Source of the DNA: Bacteroides sp.
Lineage (GTDB): Bacteria > Bacteroidota > Bacteroidia > Bacteroidales > Bacteroidaceae
DNA length: 64,000 bases
Direction of reading: 5' to 3'
Assembly (NCBI GenBank): GCA_019414665.1
Contig: DXLO01000005.1
Coordinates: 1 to 64,000, forward strand
This document shows, piece by piece, positions 1 to 7,050 of this stretch (position 1 is the first letter of the stretch; each line of letters starts with the position of its first letter). The notes under the pieces were generated by a model that saw nothing but the letters and a program-made list of their open reading frames with translations, was not told the origin of the DNA and did no database searches. Position numbers and translations under genes: made by a program.

Positions 1-153
1 TCTTTACTGCAATTGAGATTGCCATTGAGATTGCTTGCGGATTTTAGGATATATAAAAATCAAGCAATAATTTTAACAGGAGGGATTATCCGTAAAGGCA
101 ATCGGATTTTCAGTAATGTAAAAAGCTGTATCGGACAGCAGTCATATTTTTAG
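1..153 (+). CDS. Possible 3' end of an upstream gene (partial)
   Basis: Reading frame 1 is open from the first base to a TAG at 151-153, giving about 50 residues that end in SCIGQQSYF. The stop lies four bases before the ATG of the DnaB-like gene, which would fit an operon. No family is recognised from this fragment. Against it, the stretch is AT-rich, far from the GC-rich composition of the next gene, and 50 open codons can occur by chance. It could equally be the untranslated leader of the next gene. Confidence 0.3.
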   Translation, partial: SLLQLRLPLRLLADFRIYKNQAIILTGGIIRKGNRIFSNVKSCIGQQSYF

Positions 154-157
154 GATT

Positions 158-1567
158 ATGGGGATGGTTTATGCGGAAGAAATAGAAGGGGCGGTACTGG
201 GGGCGTGCCTGCTGGAGCGTTCGGCTCAGGCGGTGGTGCTGAAAAGTCTGCGTGCCGAGATGTTTTACCTGACGGCGCACCGGGTGGTGTTCGAGGCGAT
301 AAACGCGCTGTATGCACGGGGAGCGGCGGTGGATATGCTGACGGTGACCGAGGAGCTGCGTGCTCTGGGACGGCTGGACGATGCGGGCGGTCCGTTTGCC
401 GTGGCGAAACTGGCGGCGGGGGTGGCTACGTCGGCTCACCTGGAGTATCATTGCGGCATCCTGTTTCAGTATTACCTGCGGCGGAAGCTGGTGGAGGCGC
501 TGACACGGGAGCTGGCGGCGGCAAACGATATGACGTGTGATGTGTATGATGTGCTGATTGATACGCAGCGGGAACTGGGGGCGCTGCTCGAGGATTCGCC
601 GCTGGAGAATCACTTGCACCCCATGCCGGAGGTGATGGATGATACGGTGGCGCTGGTGGACCGCCGGCAGGAACTGGCTGTGAACGGGCTGACGGGTGTG
701 CCTACGGGCTTGCAGCGGCTGAACGAGATGACAGGGGGATGGCAGCCGGGCAACCTGATTTTTACGGCGGCGCGTCCGGCCGACGGAAAGACGGCACTCG
801 ACTTGTTCTTTGCGCGTCAGGCGGCGATGGCGGGTGTGCCGGTGGTGTTCTTCACGCTGGAGATGACGGCTTCGGAACTGGGCGAGCGCATGGTACTGGC
901 GGAGAGTTCGGCCGATCCGTTGCGTATCCGTCAGGGCAGGCTCTCGCCGGAGGAGGTGGAGGATGTGCACCGTACGGCGGAACGGATGAGCGCGCTGCCG
1001 GTGCATGTCGACGATACGCCGTACATCAACGTCGACCAGTTGTGTGTCATCGCCAAGTCGCTGCGGGCAAAGGGGCTGCTGGGCTTGCTTATCGTCGACT
1101 ATCTGCAACTGCTTGCCACGGTGAATCCGGGGCGTACGCGTGAACAGGAGGTGGCGGAGTGCAGCCGCAAGCTGAAGGGGCTGGCGCGCTCGCTGGGCTG
1201 TCCGGTCATCGTGTCGAGCCAGCTCAACCGTCAGGCGGAAGACCGGGCGGGGAGTCCGGAGCTGCGTCACCTGCGCGAGAGCGGGGCCATCGAGCAGGAT
1301 GCCGATCTGGTGATTCTGCTGCACCGTCCGGAGCGTTATCACATCCGGGTGGATCCCGATACGGGGTGGTCTACGCGGGGCATGGGCATCGCCACGGTAG
1401 CCAAGCACCGCAACGGGGCGACGGGAAAGGTATATTACGGGTATAATCCCAGCATGACGAAAATCGGCGAGTTCGCGGGTACGCCTGTGACTGCGCCGGC
1501 AAACAATTTAAAGCGTAAGAATGATGAAAGAAAGAGCAGTGACTTATTCGGTGGTTCCGCGGGTTGA
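158..1567 (+). CDS. DnaB-like replicative helicase-type ATPase
   Basis: This 469-residue protein has the layout of a DnaB helicase: an alpha-helical N-terminal domain (about residues 5-110) and a RecA-like ATPase. The Walker A motif is ARPADGKTA near residue 206, with Asp-Gly where DnaB normally has Ser-Met-Gly. The Walker B strand LLIVDYLQLL lies near 310, followed by the usual SSQLNR and ATVAKHRNG segments. The chromosomal dnaB is usually not placed beside HU and DUF4248 genes, so this is more likely an accessory paralogue. Third codon positions are almost all G or C, unlike the AT-rich genes downstream. Its last 47 bases overlap the HU gene, suggesting translational coupling. Whether it unwinds DNA is not shown. 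Confidence 0.85.
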   Translation: MGMVYAEEIEGAVLGACLLERSAQAVVLKSLRAEMFYLTAHRVVFEAINALYARGAAVDMLTVTEELRALGRLDDAGGPFAVAKLAAGVATSAHLEYHCGILFQYYLRRKLVEALTRELAAANDMTCDVYDVLIDTQRELGALLEDSPLENHLHPMPEVMDDTVALVDRRQELAVNGLTGVPTGLQRLNEMTGGWQPGNLIFTAARPADGKTALDLFFARQAAMAGVPVVFFTLEMTASELGERMVLAESSADPLRIRQGRLSPEEVEDVHRTAERMSALPVHVDDTPYINVDQLCVIAKSLRAKGLLGLLIVDYLQLLATVNPGRTREQEVAECSRKLKGLARSLGCPVIVSSQLNRQAEDRAGSPELRHLRESGAIEQDADLVILLHRPERYHIRVDPDTGWSTRGMGIATVAKHRNGATGKVYYGYNPSMTKIGEFAGTPVTAPANNLKRKNDERKSSDLFGGSAG

Positions 1568-1967
1568 TCCGCGTGATATCTCGGCAGAGATGACGTATTA
1601 TGCCCGTGCACAGGCGCGGGGAGAGGTGACGCTGGGCGACATGGCACGCCGTATTCAGCGGCGGTGTACGGTGACACGTGCCGATACGCTGGCGGTGCTT
1701 GTAGCGCTGGAAGAGGAGGTCTGCCGCGGGCTGTGCAACGGCGAGATTGTCCGTCTGGGTGAGCTGGGTTCGCTTCAGGTGGGAGTGAAAAGCGAGGGAG
1801 TGCGGCTGGAGGCTGACTTCCACGAATCGATGATAAACAAGATATGGGTGCGTTTCCGTCCGGGCATGGTGCTGAAAGGGATGCTGGACGGGGCGGCTTT
1901 CGAACGGGTTTCGCCGCGCAAGGAAGCCGGACGTGCCGGAAAGGGGATGCGGTATGAAAGAAAATGA
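1521..1967 (+). CDS. HU-family (HU-related) DNA-binding protein, copy 1
   Basis: This 148-residue protein belongs to the Bacteroidetes HU-related group found beside amidase and DUF4248 genes. The N terminus has the RAVTYSVVPR segment, the centre has the helical dimerisation part, and a GEIVRLGELGSLQVG strand is typical of the HU fold. The start at 1521 (ATGATG) lies inside the helicase gene; the second ATG at 1524 is equally possible. It is clearly paralogous to the gene at 11888: a 23-base block (1530-1552 against 11891-11913) and a 24-base block (1665-1688 against 12026-12049) are identical at DNA level. Expected role: nucleoid-type DNA binding; the target is unknown. Confidence 0.85.
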   Translation: MMKERAVTYSVVPRVDPRDISAEMTYYARAQARGEVTLGDMARRIQRRCTVTRADTLAVLVALEEEVCRGLCNGEIVRLGELGSLQVGVKSEGVRLEADFHESMINKIWVRFRPGMVLKGMLDGAAFERVSPRKEAGRAGKGMRYERK

Positions 1968-2193
1968 ACACGGCGACGGGGAATTCCGTCTGCGTATCTA
2001 CGGCAAGTCGGAGCTGGCTTGTCTGTATTTTCCCGACCGTTCGCCGGAAACGGCACGGCGCAATCTGTACCGGTGGATGTACCGCTGTCCGTCCATCCGC
2101 GAAGGGCTGGCGGCACTGGGCCACGACAAGCACCGCAAGTTTTTCCTCAAGCCGGAGGTGGAGGTGATCGTGCGGGGACTGGGGGAGCCGTAA
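1954..2193 (+). CDS. DUF4248 domain protein
   Basis: A 79-residue protein with the DUF4248 pattern: an N-terminal LRIYGKSELACLYFPD segment, then TARRNLYRWMYRC and a C-terminal KFFLKPEVEVIV. DUF4248 proteins sit beside HU-related and amidase genes in Bacteroides; the fold suggests a small helix-turn-helix DNA binder, but no function is established. I chose ATG 1954 because an AGGGG lies just upstream. A GTG at 1933 in the same frame would add seven residues. The gene overlaps the HU gene by 14 bases, so helicase, HU and DUF4248 form one coupled operon. It shares the GC-rich composition of that operon. Confidence 0.8.
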   Translation: MKENEHGDGEFRLRIYGKSELACLYFPDRSPETARRNLYRWMYRCPSIREGLAALGHDKHRKFFLKPEVEVIVRGLGEP

Positions 2194-2220
2194 GATAAAG
2201 AAACTATGATATATACTTGC

Positions 2221-2276
2221 ACGGGGTGTGAACCTCACGTTTGCGGTATCGCGGCGTGGTTCACACCCCGTTTTTT
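2221..2276 (+). repeat. 51-bp hairpin repeat H1 with T-run (terminator-like)
   Basis: The 13-bp arms ACGGGGTGTGAAC and GTTCACACCCCGT are perfect complements. An inner CACG/CGTG pair extends the stem past a two-base bulge, and six Ts follow. The 51-bp core (2221-2271) is identical at 5888-5938 and 6994-7044. It lies 27 bases after the DUF4248 stop, so it can end that operon. Identity across three copies is more than a terminator needs. Confidence 0.85.
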
Positions 2277-2351
2277 GATTTTATATTCCAGGCACTATTT
2301 TTTCTGTAATTTCATGGCCTGTTCCTGTCCCGCGGCTATTGCTGCGCGCTG

Positions 2352-2399
2352 TTTCTTTAAAAAGAAACCCGCCATTGACGTGAATTTGTCAATGGCGGG
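2352..2399 (-). terminator. Intrinsic terminator for the Cys-rich TPR gene
   Basis: Perfect 12-bp arms CCCGCCATTGAC (2368-2379) and GTCAATGGCGGG (2388-2399) with an 8-base loop. Read on the minus strand the stem is followed by TTTCTTTTT. It lies about 40 bases after the stop of the minus-strand gene at 2439. Confidence 0.8.
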
Positions 2400-2438
2400 C
2401 AAGTGGATATATATAATGTATGATATAGCCGATTGTCA

Positions 2439-3095
2439 TTATCTCTTTCCTGAGCCGTCGCAATCGGAGCATTTACCTGAACCATGGCAGTAACTGCATT
2501 TTCCACGTCCGTTACAAGCTGTACAGACAATGTTCTGACCAAGATTACGTACAATGCCGCTACCGTTACAATAACCGCATTTACCAGAACCATGGCAATA
2601 GTATTTGTCTGCGGTTCCACTCATTGACGAACATTTTCCTGAACCGTGGCAACGTTTACACATCGAGCTTCCTGTAGAACTTCCGGAAGAAGATCCGCTG
2701 TAGGAAGATCCATTTTCCTGATATGTGCCGTATGTTCCTGCTGCCTGGCTATTACTCATCGTTCCTAATGTCTCGCCTACGGTACCGAGTATGTTTCCGA
2801 TGGTGCTCCATCGCTTACTTCTGCGCTGGGCTTTTACACTCTTAAGGTTCTGCTTTGCCATGTCGTAGGTAGGACAGGCTTGCAGTGCATACTCATAGCA
2901 TGCTTTGGCATTGTTCAGGTCACCCAGACTTTCGTAGAGTACTCCGAGGTTGTTCAAAGCCGGAGCCTTGTAACCATAACTGTTGTATGGATCGGCCTTA
3001 ATGACTTGCATATACCTGTCGTACTTGGTCTGTGCCTCTGTGTCGGGAGTGTTGTAAGCTAAGTCGGTGTTTGTGTATGTTTTTTTATATGGCAA
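2439..3095 (-). CDS. TPR protein with DnaJ-like cysteine-rich C terminus
   Basis: Up to 218 residues. Residues about 20-95 hold TPR-like helices (ALNNLGVLYESLGDLNNAKACYEYAL is the clearest repeat). A Gly/Ser-rich linker follows near 110-140. The last 75 residues carry repeated Cys-x-x-Cys units with HGSGKC or NGSG, like the zinc-binding CxxCxGxG repeats of DnaJ. No signal peptide is visible, so it is probably cytoplasmic and zinc-binding. The start is uncertain: the frame opens with TTG at 3095, the next in-frame ATG is at residue 29 inside the TPR, and the frame stays open upstream, so a 5' truncation is possible. No specific function can be given. Confidence 0.65.
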   Translation of the reverse strand: MPYKKTYTNTDLAYNTPDTEAQTKYDRYMQVIKADPYNSYGYKAPALNNLGVLYESLGDLNNAKACYEYALQACPTYDMAKQNLKSVKAQRRSKRWSTIGNILGTVGETLGTMSNSQAAGTYGTYQENGSSYSGSSSGSSTGSSMCKRCHGSGKCSSMSGTADKYYCHGSGKCGYCNGSGIVRNLGQNIVCTACNGRGKCSYCHGSGKCSDCDGSGKR

Positions 3096-3408
3096 TATAA
3101 GATACGTATATGTTACATCACGGTCGGATTCGGTATTCTCGTCATGTTATGTCACGTTTAATGCTGTAATTAGTGGATTATTTCGTATTTTTGTTGCTAA
3201 ATAGTTATTCTATGAAACCGAATCGGAAGAAACCCGTACTGGTTGGAAATGATTTGTTTCAAAGGTACTTGTCAACTTAGGATAGTAAGAAGTTTTAGTG
3301 CGACAAATGCTTGTTGTTGTAATGTTGCAGCAGGTAGAATGGAAAAAACTCAAATTCTTTCTGTTGAGATGAAATATCTGATTGTTGATAAAATTTAAGA
3401 ATATAAAG
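3096..3408. other. Divergent intergenic region between TPR gene and methyltransferase
   Basis: This AT-rich stretch separates the minus-strand TPR gene from the restriction-modification operon. A TATTTTTG at 3186-3193 matches the Bacteroides -7 consensus on the plus strand, without a well-spaced TTTG upstream. Two very short plus-strand frames (3212-3280, 22 residues; 3339-3398, 19 residues) lie before the methyltransferase start. I see no controller (C) protein gene. Confidence 0.5.
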
Positions 3409-4863
3409 ATGTTAGAAACGGTTATTGAAAATACGGAGAAATTTATAGCTTCGGTTCCTAAAACCAAGCGTAAGAAATATGGTCAGTTCTTTACAAACGG
3501 GACTACAGCTTCTTATATGGCTTCGCTTTTCTGTTTCGATCTTTCAAAGCCTGAAATTCGCCTGTTGGACGCAGGTGCTGGAACAGGCATCTTGTCGGCG
3601 GCGGTTGTTGACAAGTTGGTGGAGTCTGACTATGAGGGTAGGATTCATCTTACTTGTTATGAAACGGATGAGAATGTCTTACCTCTTTTGGAGGCTAATC
3701 TTGAGTTTCTTCATTCTGAGTATGGAGTTGAATATTCTATAGTCAGGGATAATTATATTACTTCGCAGGATTTTGAAGGGGATACATTATTCTCTGTTCA
3801 GGATAATGTATATGATTATATCATAGGAAATCCTCCTTATCTTAAAATACCGAAAGATGCGGACGAAGCCAGAGTGATGCCAAGTATATGTTATGGCGCT
3901 CCTAATCTTTATTTTCTTTTCTGGGCTATGGGTATACATAACCTTAAGGAAGGACACGAACTGGTATATATTGTGCCCCGTTCCTGGACCTCCGGAGCTT
4001 ATTTCAAGAAATTCAGGGAATATTTTTTCAAAAACTGTGTTATTACCGATATGCACTTGTTCGAAAGCCGTGACAAGGTTTTTGAGGGTGAATCGGTATT
4101 GCAGGAGACAGTAATCGTAAAAGTTAAGAAGACTACGGCTACACCGGAGTATATCAATATAACCTCTTCTTCTACTTCTCAATTTACTGATTTGAAGACT
4201 TTCCGTGCTCCTTATGCTACCGTGGTGGCGCGAAACCAGTTTGTATATCTGGTTACAAACGAAGCTGACGCTGCCGTACTTTCTCTCATTAACCGCTTCG
4301 ACAAGACTCTTCCCGACATGAATCTGCGTATGCAAACAGGTGTAATTGTTGATTTCAGAACAAGGGAAGTGCTTCGTGATCATCTGGAAGATGGTTCGTA
4401 TCCCCTTTTGTATTCACAGCATATCAGAAACGGACGGGTAGTATGGCCGTTGGGTAAAGAAGGGGAAGTTATAAAAACAGACCGGAAGGCTTTTCTGCAG
4501 GAGAACAGTGATTTTCTTATGGTTAAGCGTTTCACCTCAAAAGAAGAGGACAGGAGACTGCAGTGTGGTATATATCTTAAACAAAGATTTTCGCAATTTC
4601 CGTATATTAGTACACAGAATAAAATAAACTTTATAAAATGCGATTCTCCTTGTATTACTTATGGTCTGTACGTGTTACTTAATTCCAGTTTTTATGATAA
4701 ATACTATCGAATACTGAATGGGTCTACGCAGGTAAATTCTACTGAAATCAATCAAATGCCGGTTCCCGATAGATTGATTATAGAAAGTATGGGACGGGAG
4801 TTGATGCATAAAGAACTGTCTGTTACAAATTGTAATGAAATTTTTAATAAATGGATAAATTAG
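3409..4863 (+). CDS. Type II N6-adenine DNA methyltransferase (PstI/BsuBI-like)
   Basis: This 484-residue enzyme should protect host DNA by methylating adenine in the site cut by the next gene. SAM-binding motif I is LLDAGAGTG near residues 52-60. The adenine-type catalytic motif NPPY is near 140-143, in the order of a gamma-class enzyme with a C-terminal target-recognition region (about 300-480). I start at ATG 3409; a TTG at 3382 in the same frame would add nine residues. It overlaps the endonuclease gene by 13 bases. Two CTGCAG sites, the sequence expected for PstI/BsuBI enzymes, lie inside this gene at 4495 and 4558. It is AT-rich compared with the helicase cluster, suggesting separate acquisition. 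Confidence 0.9.
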   Translation: MLETVIENTEKFIASVPKTKRKKYGQFFTNGTTASYMASLFCFDLSKPEIRLLDAGAGTGILSAAVVDKLVESDYEGRIHLTCYETDENVLPLLEANLEFLHSEYGVEYSIVRDNYITSQDFEGDTLFSVQDNVYDYIIGNPPYLKIPKDADEARVMPSICYGAPNLYFLFWAMGIHNLKEGHELVYIVPRSWTSGAYFKKFREYFFKNCVITDMHLFESRDKVFEGESVLQETVIVKVKKTTATPEYINITSSSTSQFTDLKTFRAPYATVVARNQFVYLVTNEADAAVLSLINRFDKTLPDMNLRMQTGVIVDFRTREVLRDHLEDGSYPLLYSQHIRNGRVVWPLGKEGEVIKTDRKAFLQENSDFLMVKRFTSKEEDRRLQCGIYLKQRFSQFPYISTQNKINFIKCDSPCITYGLYVLLNSSFYDKYYRILNGSTQVNSTEINQMPVPDRLIIESMGRELMHKELSVTNCNEIFNKWIN

Positions 4864-5780
4864 AAACTGCTAAGAGTTTGCTGGGCAGAATCAATATGCC
4901 TTTGCGACAGCAGAGTACGCTCTGTTGTCTTACCCTTCTTGCTATGGCTCATCTTAAAGAAGATACGCCTTGGGCCGAGGCTACAAATGAATGGATCAGA
5001 ATACATGACATAATCTCGTTTATTGCGGAATATTATGGCGTAAAGTATGCCGAAAATTCAAGAGAGACTTTTCGTAAGCAGGTCATTCATCCTTTCAAGA
5101 CTGCCGCATTGATCGAAGATAACGGCCTGTCGACCAATAGTCCTAATTTTCGGTATCGCATAACCTCTGAGTTCTTAACTGTTATCTGTTCTGTGAAAGA
5201 TAATTGTGATTCGGACAAGGAGAGTGACGCTCTTATACAGTTCTTGCGTATGCACGATACATTGTCTGATATATATGCCTCCAAGAAGAAAATGCAAAAG
5301 ATGCCTGTCAGAATCAATAACAAGGATTTTACATTTAGTCCGGGCAAGCACAATCAGTTGCAGAAAGCCATATTGGAAGAGTTTGCGCCACGCTTTGCTC
5401 CTCATTCTGAATGTTTGTATGTGGGGGATACCATTAAAAAGGATATGATAAAGGATGTTGAAAGGCTTTCTTCTCTCGGCTTTGAGATAACATTACATGA
5501 TAAGATGCCTGATGTGGTTTTGTATAGGGAAGATAAGAATTGGATATACTTTATTGAAGCTGTTACATCTGTAGGTCCGATGGATCCTAAAAGAATATTG
5601 GAGATTGAGTCTATGACAAGTAACGTGACTGCTGGCCGTATATATGTTACAGCCTTTCTTGACTTTGGTACTTTTAAAAAATTCTCCGGACGACTTGCTT
5701 GGGAAACGGAAGTCTGGATAGCTGATATGCCGGATCATATGATTCATCTTAACGGTGATAGATTCCTTGGTCCCCGCTGA
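4851..5780 (+). CDS. BsuBI/PstI-type restriction endonuclease
   Basis: This 309-residue protein matches the two-part BsuBI/PstI endonuclease family. The N-terminal half (to about 160) is helical. The C-terminal half carries the family's conserved run: CLYVGDT near residue 189, then HDKMPDVVLY and FIEAVTSVGPMDPKR near 215-250, holding the likely Asp/Glu metal ligands. Members with known specificity cut CTGCA^G, so this site is the best guess but is not proven. The gene begins inside the end of the methyltransferase gene. It appears full length with no frameshift, so the pair is probably active. Confidence 0.88.
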   Translation: MDKLETAKSLLGRINMPLRQQSTLCCLTLLAMAHLKEDTPWAEATNEWIRIHDIISFIAEYYGVKYAENSRETFRKQVIHPFKTAALIEDNGLSTNSPNFRYRITSEFLTVICSVKDNCDSDKESDALIQFLRMHDTLSDIYASKKKMQKMPVRINNKDFTFSPGKHNQLQKAILEEFAPRFAPHSECLYVGDTIKKDMIKDVERLSSLGFEITLHDKMPDVVLYREDKNWIYFIEAVTSVGPMDPKRILEIESMTSNVTAGRIYVTAFLDFGTFKKFSGRLAWETEVWIADMPDHMIHLNGDRFLGPR

Positions 5781-5797
5781 TTTATTTCGAATGTTTC

Positions 5798-5836
5798 TCA
5801 CCGTCACGGAGGGGCGCTGGTATAAGGCTGTATCAT
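5798..5836 (+). pseudogene. Scar of a second DUF3791/DUF3990 gene junction
   Basis: These 39 bases match 6259-6297 at all but one position. That later stretch is the end of the DUF3791 gene plus the start of the DUF3990 gene. The one difference turns the overlapping start/stop ATGA into ATAA and removes the DUF3990 start codon. Sequence on both sides is unrelated until hairpin H2. The simplest reading is that a second DUF3791-DUF3990 unit once ended at H2 and was lost when the restriction genes arrived. Confidence 0.7.
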
Positions 5837-5887
5837 ATTCTGTTCTGACTCTATCGTAATATAAAGAAATCATTGTATCTGACTGAC

Positions 5888-5945
5888 ACGGGGTGTGAAC
5901 CTCACGTTTGCGGTATCGCGGCGTGGTTCACACCCCGTTTTTTTG
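5888..5945 (+). repeat. 51-bp hairpin repeat H2 with T-run
   Basis: The core (5888-5938) is identical to H1 and H3, followed by eight Ts. Unlike H1 it shares further flank with H3: about 89 bp from 5882 to 5970 match 6988-7075 apart from one extra T and one substitution. It ends the block holding the restriction genes and the DUF3791/DUF3990 scar. Confidence 0.85.
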
Positions 5946-6061
5946 TGTGTATGCTGCATCGGAAACTTAATGGCGGAGGCCTGGACGCTTTTTCAGAATC
6001 GGATGAGGAAAAAATGAGTAAAATCATTATATTTGCATATGTATCATCAACAGCTGTAGAT

Positions 6062-6286
6062 ATGGATTATGATATAAAGGATAAAATGGAGTGGACGATT
6101 ATTTTCATCAGGGAGTTCGGACGTAAATACGGACTTTCGATGAAGCAGGCATTCAATTACCTGAGTCGTTTCAAAGGGATTGATTTTATCGATCGCCATT
6201 ATGATTATGTGCATACTCAGTCGTTTGCTTCGATGGTGGACGATATAGCTGAGTATTGTCACCGTCACGGAGGGGCGCTGGTATGA
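6062..6286 (+). CDS. DUF3791 domain protein (putative antitoxin-side partner)
   Basis: About 74 residues from ATG 6062. The protein is helical with the DUF3791 pattern: MEWTIIFIREFGRKYGLS, then HYDYVHTQSF and MVDDIAEYCHRHGG. DUF3791 genes are typically found beside DUF3990 genes and are suspected antitoxins or partners; this comes from family context, not experiment. An upstream ATG at 6014 would add 16 residues, but a TATATTTG matching the -7 promoter consensus lies at 6028-6035 inside that extension, so I prefer 6062. The stop overlaps the next start as ATGA. Confidence 0.7.
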   Translation: MDYDIKDKMEWTIIFIREFGRKYGLSMKQAFNYLSRFKGIDFIDRHYDYVHTQSFASMVDDIAEYCHRHGGALV

Positions 6287-6756
6287 GGCTGTATCATGGG
6301 ACGAATAAGGAGTTTCTGGAAATTGATTTGCTGAAGTCTAAACCTAATAAGGATTTTGGGAGAGGTTTTTATCTTTCAGCAGATTACAATCAGGCTTTAA
6401 ATATGGCGCATGTGAAAATGGAACAGCTGGAATCCGGAAGCCCTGTTGTGTTGGAATATGAAATAAGCGAAGAGGCATGGGACAGTTTGCGCGTATTAAG
6501 GTTTGAAAATTACTCTGAAGAATGGGCTAAATTTATACTTTTAAACCGTAATAATCCGTCTGATCAGCCTGTTCATGATTATGATGTGGTAATAGGACCT
6601 ATTGCTGACGATAGAGTGGGAGTACAGTTATGGAAGTATGAAAATCATTCAATTGATTTGCCTACACTTGTCCGTAATTTGCAATACATGAAAGGAGTAA
6701 CAATACAATATTTTTTCGGTACGGAACGTGCTATAAAATACTTGAAGCGAATATGA
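6283..6756 (+). CDS. DUF3990 protein, ADP-ribosyltransferase-like putative toxin
   Basis: A 157-residue protein starting at ATG 6283, with LYHGT at residues 3-7 and FGRGFYLS near 23-30. These are the first two conserved blocks of the ADP-ribosyltransferase (ART) fold: a basic/His strand, then the NAD-binding G-x-G-F-Y-x-S segment. From memory DUF3990 is grouped with ART-like families; the modified target is unknown. A downstream DYDVVIGPIADD segment is also typical. The gene is coupled at both ends by four-base ATGA overlaps, so three proteins are made from one message. A toxin role is inferred from fold and arrangement. A TTG at 6256 opens the frame earlier but would overlap DUF3791 more deeply. 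Confidence 0.75.
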   Translation: MRLYHGTNKEFLEIDLLKSKPNKDFGRGFYLSADYNQALNMAHVKMEQLESGSPVVLEYEISEEAWDSLRVLRFENYSEEWAKFILLNRNNPSDQPVHDYDVVIGPIADDRVGVQLWKYENHSIDLPTLVRNLQYMKGVTIQYFFGTERAIKYLKRI

Positions 6757-6974
6757 ATGAGAAAAAGGAAATGATGGCAGATATGGTAAAGAACCTTGCA
6801 CTGTTACTGATGGAGAAGAACAGGGAATTAACAATGGAACAGGCGCTTTCATTTGTTTTTAACTCGGATACGTATCAGAAAGTAATGAATGAGGAGGCTG
6901 CATTTTATTACCAGAGTCCTAAGTATGTTTTTGCTTTTTTGGAAGAAGAACTGTTAACAGGAAAGGTCGGATAA
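6753..6974 (+). CDS. Small protein downstream of DUF3990 (third member of the operon)
   Basis: A 73-residue, mostly helical, acidic protein with DTYQKVMNEEAAFYYQSPKY in its second half. It overlaps the DUF3990 stop by four bases (ATGA), so it belongs to the same operon. It is too divergent from the first small gene to call DUF3791 with confidence. I do not know a named family. Position suggests a second accessory or neutralising partner of the ART-like protein. The operon is closed by hairpin H3 about 20 bases downstream. Confidence 0.65.
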   Translation: MNEKKEMMADMVKNLALLLMEKNRELTMEQALSFVFNSDTYQKVMNEEAAFYYQSPKYVFAFLEEELLTGKVG

Positions 6975-6993
6975 GGATTTTATTTTAACTGAC

Positions 6994-7050
6994 ACGGGGT
7001 GTGAACCTCACGTTTGCGGTATCGCGGCGTGGTTCACACCCCGTTTTTTG
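6994..7050 (+). repeat. 51-bp hairpin repeat H3 with T-run
   Basis: The core 6994-7044 is identical to H1 and H2 and is followed by Ts. It closes the DUF3791/DUF3990 operon. Together with H2 it forms part of an 88-89 bp direct repeat (5882-5970, 6988-7075) that brackets that operon. Confidence 0.85.

Noticed and set aside
110..1408. 432-codon minus-strand frame opposite the helicase gene
   Set aside because: Its Arg/His-rich, low-complexity translation is typical of the antisense of a GC-rich gene. The plus-strand frame has all DnaB motifs.
158..1567. Chromosomal replicative dnaB
   Set aside because: Company of HU-related and DUF4248 genes and the altered Walker A motif favour an accessory paralogue; no gene symbol was given.
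2206..2493. Plus-strand frame over hairpin H1 giving a peptide that recurs at 5873
   Set aside because: The shared peptide arises only because the hairpin DNA is identical. The frames continue into unrelated sequence and have no ribosome binding site.
3212..3398. Two short frames (22 and 19 residues) before the methyltransferase gene
   Set aside because: Both are too short, have no recognised family and lie in AT-rich DNA. The second ends 10 bases before the methyltransferase start and could be a leader peptide, but nothing proves translation.
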